From the NCBI GenBank assembly GCA_025350745.1, contig JANXXG010000016.1, positions 1 through 8,763 on the forward strand: a stretch of DNA of 8,763 nucleotides. Reading direction: 5' to 3'. Shown one piece after another: positions 1 through 5,118 of the stretch (position 1 is the stretch's first letter; the number at the start of each line of letters is the position of its first letter). The position numbers were made by a program, and so were the translations under genes. The notes under the pieces are model-generated. The model was not told the origin of the DNA and searched no databases. It saw nothing but the letters and a program-made list of their open reading frames with translations. This stretch comes from Chloroflexota bacterium. GTDB taxonomy: Bacteria > Chloroflexota > Limnocylindria > P2-11E.

Positions 1-1077
1 ACCGCGGCGGTTGCCGGACAGGACGCGGTCCTGGCGCTCGATCCGGTGCTGCAGGCGGCCGCGGAGAAGGCCCTCGGCGATCAGAAGGGCGCCATCGTCG
101 CCCAGGACCCCTGGTCCGGAGAGGTCCTCGTGCTCGCGAGCCGGCCATCGTTCGACGCGAACGTCTTCGTGAGCGGCGACAGCGCGACCATCCGCGCGTT
201 GAACGCCGACCCGAAACGCCCGCTGTTCAACCGCGCCGTGTCAGGCACCTATCCCACCGGCTCGTCGTTCAAGCCCATCACCGCGGCTGCCGCGTTGAAG
301 AACGGGCTGTACCGCGCCGGCCAACGCATCGACTGCCCGGCGGCGTGGAACGGCTACGGCATCGTCCAGCTGAATCACGAGACCGGCAATCTCGGCCCGA
401 TCGATCTGCGGACGGCACTTGCACGCTCCTGCAACACGTTCTTCTACGAGCTCGGCAAACGGCTCAACGACACGAACACCCGGCTGCTGCCTGATGAGGC
501 CCTGAGCTTCGGTCTGGGCAAGGCGACCGACATCGACTTCGTGATCGAGGCGGATGGCAACGTCCCGAGCCCGGCGAACCGTCCGTGGAACCCGGGCGAT
601 GCCACGAATCTCGCGATCGGCCAGGGCGATCTGCTCGCCACCCCGCTGCAGATGGTGAACTACACCTCGGCGCTCGCGAACGACGGCATCGTCTGGAAGC
701 CGCGGCTGGTGATCGAGATCCGCACTCGGGATGGTGCGGTGGTCAAGAAGTTCGATCCGGTCCAGCTGCGCACAGCGACGACGACACCCACCGACCTCGC
801 GCTCATCCGGGACGGGATGCGTGCCGTCGTGAGCGATCCGAACGGGACCGTGTACTTCAAGTTCCTCAACTTCCCGACCGCAGTCGCCGGAAAGTCTGGC
901 ACCGCCGAGACGCCCTCGGGCAATCCGGATGCGTGGTTCATCGCCTTCGCGCCGTTCGATGGACCGAAGCTCGCGATCGCCACGATCTTCGAGGAGAAGC
1001 CGGGTCTCCTCGGCAGCCAGGACGCGGGGGCTGCATCGCGCGCCGTCTTCGCGGCGAAGTTCGGTGGAACGCCCTAA
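1..1077 (+). CDS. Class B penicillin-binding protein, transpeptidase domain (5' end outside window)
   Basis: This is the C-terminal part of a D,D-transpeptidase that cross-links peptidoglycan on the outer face of the cytoplasmic membrane. The frame is open from base 1, so the N-terminal membrane anchor and dimerisation domain lie upstream. All three penicillin-binding motifs are present in order. The nucleophile motif is SSFK (262-273, within PTGSSFK), the second motif is SCN (427-435), and the third is KSGT (892-903, Ser in place of the more usual Thr of KTGT). The opening segment (LALDPVLQAAAEKAL, then the GAIVAQDPWSGEVL strand) is typical of the start of a class B transpeptidase domain. 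It stops at TAA 1075-1077, and the next gene begins inside its last codons. No glycosyltransferase domain is visible. Whether it is a PBP2/elongation or an FtsI/PbpA/division type cannot be decided from this fragment. Confidence 0.93.
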   Translation, partial: TAAVAGQDAVLALDPVLQAAAEKALGDQKGAIVAQDPWSGEVLVLASRPSFDANVFVSGDSATIRALNADPKRPLFNRAVSGTYPTGSSFKPITAAAALKNGLYRAGQRIDCPAAWNGYGIVQLNHETGNLGPIDLRTALARSCNTFFYELGKRLNDTNTRLLPDEALSFGLGKATDIDFVIEADGNVPSPANRPWNPGDATNLAIGQGDLLATPLQMVNYTSALANDGIVWKPRLVIEIRTRDGAVVKKFDPVQLRTATTTPTDLALIRDGMRAVVSDPNGTVYFKFLNFPTAVAGKSGTAETPSGNPDAWFIAFAPFDGPKLAIATIFEEKPGLLGSQDAGAASRAVFAAKFGGTP

Positions 1078-2383
1078 CGTTCTCGGCATCCCCGAGCAGA
1101 TCGCGTTCAACGACGTTCCCGCGACACGGCGGCTCGACAGCGGTCTTGTGATCCACGCGCTCGAAGCGAGGCACGCGCCGGTCGTCTCGCTGTGGGTCTG
1201 GTACCACGTCGGCGGCCGCAACGAGGTCCCCGGCACCACGGGGATGTCCCATTTCCTGGAGCACATGCTGTTCAAAGGGACCCCTGCGCACCCGAAGGGC
1301 GACCTCGATCGGCTCCTCGCCCGCTACGGGGCGCAGTGGAACGCGTTCACGAACGAGGACGTCACCTGCTACTTCGAGACGGTCCCTCGGGATCGGTACG
1401 TGATCGCGCTCGAGCTCGAGGCTGACCGCATGCGCAACGCGCTCATCGCTGCGGAGGAGGTGGAGGCCGAGCGTACCGTCATCGTGAGCGAGCGCGAGGG
1501 ACTCGAGAACGATCCGTCCTTCCTGCTCGGCGAATCGCTCCAAGCCGTCGCCTTCGACCGCCATCCGTATGGCCAGGGCGTGATCGGCAGCAAGTCCGAC
1601 ATCAGGCTCATGACCCGGGACGGGCTCTACGCCCACTACCGCACGCACTACGCGCCGAACAACGCATATGTCGTCGTGGTCGGCGACGATCGGGCCGACA
1701 CGCTCCTCGAGCAGGCCGCGACGGCGTTCGCGATGGTCGGTCGCGAGCCGGTGGTCGCGTCGCCCCTCTCGCCCGAGCCGCCCCAGATGGGCGAAAAGCG
1801 CCTCGTCGTGCGTCGCGCGGGCGGCGCGCTCCCGATCGTCCAGCTCGGCTTCCACACCGTCGCGGCATCGGACCGGAGGGCCGCGGCGCTGAGCGCGCTG
1901 GCCGTTGCGCTCGCGGGCGGTGGCGGCGGGGACTCCGCCTCGGGCCGCTCATCCCGTTTGTACCGGGCGCTGGTCGAGAAGGAGCTCGCGACCGACGTCG
2001 ACGCGAGCTTCGGCCTGACGAAGGACCCGTATCTCTTCACTCTCGAAGCCACCATGCGCCCCGGTGTCGCGCATCAGGCCGTCGAGGAGGCCCTGCTCCA
2101 CGAGCTCGCGCGTCTCGCCGACGCTCCGATCGACGACGCGGAGTTCGCGCGGGTCCGCCGAGGCCTGCTCGCGAGCGTCGCGTTCCCAAGCGACACGATC
2201 ACCTGGCGCGCCTACCGCCTCGGCAGTCTTCTCTCGAGCGGCGCGGCCCCATCCATCGGCGCGTGGTACGACGCGCTCGCTGGGGTCACGCCGGCAGACG
2301 TGCGCGACGCGGCGCGTGACACGTTCGTCGAGCGCTCGCGGACCGTCGGGCACTTCATCCCCGAGGAGAGCGGCGCGGCATGA
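1064..2383 (+). CDS. M16-family zinc metallopeptidase, catalytic (zinc-binding) subunit
   Basis: About 439 residues, the usual length of a single-chain half-clam M16B subunit. The inverted zinc motif HFLEH is at 1250-1264 (H63, E66, H67), inside the family signature GMSHFLEHMLFKGT. A third-ligand glutamate, E143 (1490-1492), lies 76 residues after H67, which is the family spacing HxxEHx(75)E. The ALNAFTNEDVT-like stretch after the motif (here WNAFTNEDVTCYFE) is also characteristic. In the C-terminal half, the position where M16 proteins usually carry a conserved Arg/Tyr pair reads LYRALVEKELATDV, so both residues appear to be lost. GTG 1064 is chosen as the start because homology begins a few residues later (VLGIPEQIAF). 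The longer upstream open frame lies wholly inside the penicillin-binding gene. The start overlaps the upstream stop by 14 nt with no strong ribosome site, suggesting translational coupling. The substrate is unknown. A cytoplasmic location is likely because no signal peptide is seen. Confidence 0.92.
   Translation: MERPNVLGIPEQIAFNDVPATRRLDSGLVIHALEARHAPVVSLWVWYHVGGRNEVPGTTGMSHFLEHMLFKGTPAHPKGDLDRLLARYGAQWNAFTNEDVTCYFETVPRDRYVIALELEADRMRNALIAAEEVEAERTVIVSEREGLENDPSFLLGESLQAVAFDRHPYGQGVIGSKSDIRLMTRDGLYAHYRTHYAPNNAYVVVVGDDRADTLLEQAATAFAMVGREPVVASPLSPEPPQMGEKRLVVRRAGGALPIVQLGFHTVAASDRRAAALSALAVALAGGGGGDSASGRSSRLYRALVEKELATDVDASFGLTKDPYLFTLEATMRPGVAHQAVEEALLHELARLADAPIDDAEFARVRRGLLASVAFPSDTITWRAYRLGSLLSSGAAPSIGAWYDALAGVTPADVRDAARDTFVERSRTVGHFIPEESGAA
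2363..2368 (+). promoter_or_regulatory. Ribosome binding site (GAGGAG) for second M16 gene
   Basis: GAGGAG lies 11 nt before ATG 2380, inside the last codons of the upstream M16 gene. It supports ATG 2380 as a true start within the ATGA overlap, rather than reinitiation alone. Confidence 0.5.
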
Positions 2384-3636
2384 TCGACATCCGGCGCCGC
2401 GTCTTCGAAAAGGGGCTCAAGGTCGCGGTCGTGGCGATACCAGGGCTGCGCTCCGTTTCCGCGGTCCTCGCGATGGAAGCCGGCCAGTTCTTCGAACCCG
2501 TCGGTCGTCCGGGTGTCGCCCGCCTGACCGCCCAGGCGCTGCTTCGCGGCACCCAGGTGCGTGACGCGGCTGCCTGGTCCGACGCCCTCGACGGACTTGG
2601 GGCATCCGCGCGGCTCGACGTCGGCTCGCATGCGGCGGTGTTCGCCGGACAGTGCCTCGCCGATGACCTCGGCGCGTTCCTCGAGCTGATCGCTGAGACC
2701 GTGGTGACGCCGGCGCTCGCGAACGAGGGCCTCGAGTTCGTTCGGGCGCAGGCGCTCGCGGATCTCGAGGAAGCGAAGAAGGACACCCGCAGCGTCGCCG
2801 ACAAGACCTGGCGCGAGCTCGCGTACCCGCCCGGTCATCCGTTCCGCACGCGGTCGATCGGTGACGAGGACGTCGTCCGCACGGCCAGCCTCGCGGAGAT
2901 CAGGGAACACCACCATGCGGCCATTCGCCCCGGCGGCTCCGTGCTGGTCCTCGCCGGCGGCCTCGATCCGGATCGCGCGTTCGCGCTGTCCGAGCGCGCG
3001 TTCGGCGCCTGGGCGGCCAGGGACCGGCCTGCGCGGACGCTCGCGCCACTGCGCCTCGATCGCGTGCAGCGGCGGGCCGTCATCGTGCCGGACAAGACGC
3101 AGTCGGATGTGGTGCTCGGGTGGCTCGGTCTCCCGCGTACCGATCCGCGGTTCACCAAGGCCCAGGTCACGAACATGGTCTTCGCCGCCGACACCTTCGC
3201 GAGCCGGGCCGGTCAGGTCGTCCGGGACCAGCTCGGGCTCGCCTACTACGTCTTCAGCACGATCTCCGGGACCGCGAGCCAGGGTCCGTGGACGGTGCGG
3301 ATGGGTGTGAACCCGGAGAACGTCGAGCGTGCCATCGCGGTCATTTTCGCGGAGCTCAAGAAGATCCGTGACGGCGAGATCGCCGATGATGATCTCGCGC
3401 TTGCCCGTGACAAGCTCGTCGGCGAGCTCGAGGTCGGGCGTGAGAGCCCCGGCGGGGTGGCGGCGATGGTCCTCGACGCCGAGCTGTTCCGGCTCGGCGA
3501 TGATCATCTCGAGCGCTACCCGCGTGAGATCCGCGCCGTGACGAAGGACGACATCGTCGCGATCGCGTCAGAGCTCCTCTCGATGGATCGCTACGCCCTC
3601 GCGATCGCCGGTCCGGAGCTGCCGCCCGCTTCTTAG
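2380..3636 (+). CDS. M16-family peptidase-like protein, non-catalytic partner subunit
   Basis: 418 residues with the M16 two-domain fold. At the position of HxxEH the alignment to its neighbour reads GVARLTAQALLRGT, so the His, Glu and His ligands are replaced by R48, A51 and Q52 (2521-2535) and it should not bind catalytic zinc. It retains the C-terminal Arg/Tyr pair, R282 (3223-3225) and Y289 (3244-3246), in VVRDQLGLAYYV, which in M16 enzymes contributes to substrate binding. The ATG overlaps the upstream stop as ATGA (2380-2383), a coupling typical of subunits made in equal amounts. By analogy with mitochondrial processing peptidase alpha/beta and with characterised bacterial M16B heterodimers, it probably completes the active site of the upstream subunit; this is inference. 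Its TAG stop (3634-3636) overlaps the stop of the convergent mutY. Confidence 0.9.
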   Translation: MIDIRRRVFEKGLKVAVVAIPGLRSVSAVLAMEAGQFFEPVGRPGVARLTAQALLRGTQVRDAAAWSDALDGLGASARLDVGSHAAVFAGQCLADDLGAFLELIAETVVTPALANEGLEFVRAQALADLEEAKKDTRSVADKTWRELAYPPGHPFRTRSIGDEDVVRTASLAEIREHHHAAIRPGGSVLVLAGGLDPDRAFALSERAFGAWAARDRPARTLAPLRLDRVQRRAVIVPDKTQSDVVLGWLGLPRTDPRFTKAQVTNMVFAADTFASRAGQVVRDQLGLAYYVFSTISGTASQGPWTVRMGVNPENVERAIAVIFAELKKIRDGEIADDDLALARDKLVGELEVGRESPGGVAAMVLDAELFRLGDDHLERYPREIRAVTKDDIVAIASELLSMDRYALAIAGPELPPAS

Positions 3637-4553
3637 CCGGGGAGCCGGTAGCGCCTCCCAGCACGCTCAACGAGTCCGTCGGCGATGAGCGCTGTAGTCA
3701 ATCTCCCGACGCGATCGTCGCCGATCTCTTTCTCCAACGCTCTGATGGTCATGTCGTTCACGGTCAGCGCGCGCACGATGGCGCCTCTGATCCTTCGGTC
3801 GCTGTCCTTGAATGCGGCCGCCCGTTGTGCGGATGGTCCGTGCCGGACGGCGGCGGTCACCTTCGCTTCCCGCTGCCGGGCCCCTCTGCGGAGGGAACCC
3901 CCGGCAGCGCCGCGAAGGTGACTCGCCGCCGTCCCAGCATGACCGCGCGCGAAATGGCAGTCGGCGTTCAATGGACAAAGTTCGCATTTCGGAGCTTTCG
4001 CTGCGCAGATCGTGGCACCGAGATCCATGAGCGCGTGGTGCCAGAGATCGGATGAGCGTGTGGGCATCGCCCGAGCGTCGAAGTCGATCCCCTCCTGGGT
4101 CGTCCCCGGCCGTCCGAGAAAGAAGCGTCCCAGAACTCGCTGGATGTTCACGTCGGCGAACGGCACGCGTTGACCGAAGGCGAAGCACGCGATCGCCCCA
4201 GCGGTGTACGAGCCGATCCCCGGCAGCGCGTCGAGCTCGGCGACGGTGCGGGGCAGTCCGTTCGGACAGTGGCGAGCGATCCGATGGAGGTCCCGGGCGC
4301 GGCGGTTGTAGCCAAGACCGGACCATTCGCGGAGCACGGCGGCGAGCGGTGCCGCGGCGAGCGCGCCGAGAGTGGGGAACCGCGTCATGAACCGTTCGAA
4401 CGCGGGCGCGACACGAGCGGCCTGCGTCTGCTGGAGCATGACCTCGGAGACCAGCACGGCGTACGGGTCGCGGGTCCGGCGCCACGGGAGATCCCTCTTG
4501 GTGGCCCGATAGTGCGCCAGGACGCGGGCGCTGAGCGTGTATGATTTCCGCAC
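3633..4553 (-). CDS. mutY: A/G-specific adenine DNA glycosylase MutY, short form with palindrome-encoded insert
   Basis: MutY removes adenine mispaired with 8-oxoguanine. The protein has 306 residues. The catalytic Glu is E37 in SEVMLQQTQ. The helix-hairpin-helix is LPGIGSYTAGAI (residues 110-121), followed by the catalytic Asp D134 in ADVNIQRV. The iron-sulfur loop is C183-x6-C190-x2-C193-x5-C199. The usual NUDIX-like 8-oxoguanine recognition domain is absent. The C-terminus (about residues 250-306, starting SDRRIRGAIV) instead resembles the short helical, winged-helix-like tail of actinobacterial MutY proteins. Residues 207-237 are encoded by a long palindrome and look like an insertion in the linker after the cluster. 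The start is GTG 4551-4553: no other start codon lies in frame upstream before the stop at 4611-4613. A possible leaderless promoter abuts it. The TAA stop (3633-3635) overlaps the stop of the convergent M16 gene. Confidence 0.92.
   Translation of the reverse strand: MRKSYTLSARVLAHYRATKRDLPWRRTRDPYAVLVSEVMLQQTQAARVAPAFERFMTRFPTLGALAAAPLAAVLREWSGLGYNRRARDLHRIARHCPNGLPRTVAELDALPGIGSYTAGAIACFAFGQRVPFADVNIQRVLGRFFLGRPGTTQEGIDFDARAMPTRSSDLWHHALMDLGATICAAKAPKCELCPLNADCHFARGHAGTAASHLRGAAGGSLRRGARQREAKVTAAVRHGPSAQRAAAFKDSDRRIRGAIVRALTVNDMTIRALEKEIGDDRVGRLTTALIADGLVERAGRRYRLPG
3835..3944. repeat. Large in-frame palindromic element inside mutY
   Basis: A long, nearly perfect inverted repeat. Outer arms: 3845-3855 pairs with 3924-3934 (11 bp, no mismatch). 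Next, 3856-3866 pairs with 3912-3922 (11 bp, with a single T bulge at 3923). After a small internal loop (3867-3870 against 3910-3911), 3871-3880 pairs with 3900-3909 (10 bp). The tip is 3882-3886 with 3891-3895, closing a TGCG loop (3887-3890). Outside the core, pairing continues imperfectly: GGTC 3835-3838 with GACC 3941-3944, and TGC 3841-3843 with GCA 3937-3939. The core of 3845-3934 is 90 nt, a multiple of three, and leaves the mutY frame open. It encodes residues 207-237, an Ala/Gly/Arg-rich stretch. No transposase or clear target duplication is visible. No second copy was noticed in the window. Confidence 0.85.
4540..4545 (+). promoter_or_regulatory. Possible -10 element (TATGAT) for greA leader transcript
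   Basis: TATGAT matches five of six bases of the sigma-70 -10 consensus, in an otherwise GC-rich stretch. It lies within the first codons of the divergent mutY. No good -35 hexamer is seen 16-18 nt upstream and the TG extension is out of register, so the call is weak. A transcript starting near 4552 would run through the terminator hairpin at 4576-4612 before reaching greA. Confidence 0.3.
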
Positions 4554-4559
4554 ACATCC

Positions 4560-4588
4560 ACCGTACGCGGCGAGGCGCTGAGGGCCAA
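4560..4588 (-). promoter_or_regulatory. Possible leaderless promoter of mutY
   Basis: On the minus strand, TTGGCC (4583-4588) is followed after exactly 17 nt by TACGGT (4560-4565). Transcription would begin about 7 nt after the -10 box, that is at 4553, the first base of the GTG start. This would give a leaderless mRNA and would explain the lack of a good ribosome binding site before mutY. Each hexamer matches the consensus only partly (TTG of TTGACA; TA and the final T of TATAAT), so this is tentative. Confidence 0.3.
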
Positions 4589-4612
4589 GGCGGCCTTCAG
4601 TGTTCTTTTTTT
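4576..4612 (+). terminator. Intrinsic terminator just upstream of greA (possible leader attenuator)
   Basis: The stem pairs 4578-4586 with 4592-4600: nine pairs, one of them G-U, around a five-base loop. It can be extended by 4577-4601 (G-U) and 4576-4602. It is followed by TT C and an uninterrupted run of seven T (4606-4612), so it works only for rightward transcription. No rightward gene ends nearby, because the preceding gene is mutY on the other strand. It therefore either blocks antisense read-through from the M16 genes or acts in the greA leader, 34 nt before the greA start codon. Confidence 0.7.
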
Positions 4613-4634
4613 AGCCGCGACGTCAGTTTTGTTC

Positions 4635-4639
4635 GGAGG
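4635..4639 (+). promoter_or_regulatory. Ribosome binding site (GGAGG) of greA
   Basis: A strong GGAGG lies 7 nt before ATG 4647. It fixes the greA start there rather than at the in-frame TTG 4629, which precedes the ribosome site itself. Confidence 0.85.
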
Positions 4640-4646
4640 CAGCTCG

Positions 4647-5114
4647 ATGAGCCCTGACAAGCCGGTCCCGATCTCAGCGGATGGCCTGAAGAAGATCGAA
4701 GCGGAGCTCGAGGAGCTGCGCACCGCCAAGCGCCAAGAGGTCGCGGAGCGCATCCACGCGGCGATGCAGTTCGGCGACTACTCCGAGAACTCGGAGCTGG
4801 AGCAGGCCAAGAACGACCAGGCGTTCCTCGAGGGTCGGATCATGACGCTCGAGAGCATGGTCAAGAACGCCACGATCATCGACGAGAACGAGCATCACGA
4901 CATCGTCGAGATCGGCAGCCATGTCACGATCGAATCCAATGGCGAGCGGGATCAGTACGTCATCGTGGGCTCCGCCGAAGCTGCCCCGGCAGAGGGTCGG
5001 ATCAGCAACGAGTCGCCGGTCGGCAAGGCCCTCATCGGCCACAAGAAGGGCGACCTGGTGCGGGCCTCGGTGCCGCGTGGCGAGGTGGAGCTGAAGATCG
5101 TCGCCGTCCGCTAA
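4647..5114 (+). CDS. greA: Transcription elongation factor GreA
   Basis: 155 residues, the usual GreA length. It binds the RNA polymerase secondary channel and stimulates cleavage of backtracked transcripts. The N-terminal coiled coil (about residues 8-75) carries the tip motif GDYSENSEL with the acidic residues D44 and E47 that hold the second Mg ion, then the family signature AKNDQAFLEGRI. The C-terminal FKBP-like domain shows SNESPVGKALIGHKKGD and the final strand VELKIVAVR. The start is set by the GGAGG site. It is the first gene of a rightward run and is separated from lysS by only 4 nt. A terminator-like hairpin in front suggests control by premature termination, as known for the E. coli greA leader; here that is inferred only. 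Confidence 0.96.
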   Translation: MSPDKPVPISADGLKKIEAELEELRTAKRQEVAERIHAAMQFGDYSENSELEQAKNDQAFLEGRIMTLESMVKNATIIDENEHHDIVEIGSHVTIESNGERDQYVIVGSAEAAPAEGRISNESPVGKALIGHKKGDLVRASVPRGEVELKIVAVR

Positions 5115-5118
5115 GCCG

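Noticed and set aside
1047..1059. Short inverted repeat CTTCGCGGCGAAG near the M16 start
   Set aside because: Only a 5-bp stem, expected by chance at this GC content.
929..1063. N-terminal extension of the first M16 protein
   Set aside because: This stretch is Arg/Ser-rich out-of-frame translation of the PBP 3' end, and M16 homology begins only after GTG 1064.
241..1275. Minus-strand open frame of 344 codons opposite the PBP and M16 genes
   Set aside because: It crosses two recognised genes and shows no motif or ribosome site.
2212..3507. Long minus-strand open frame of 431 codons opposite the second M16 gene
   Set aside because: It lies opposite strongly recognisable M16 sequence. Its translation is rich in Arg, Gly and Glu with no motif. 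It is a product of GC-rich third positions.
3600..3680. Possible terminator between the second M16 gene and mutY
   Set aside because: The stop codons overlap, and no stem with a T-tract was found on either strand.
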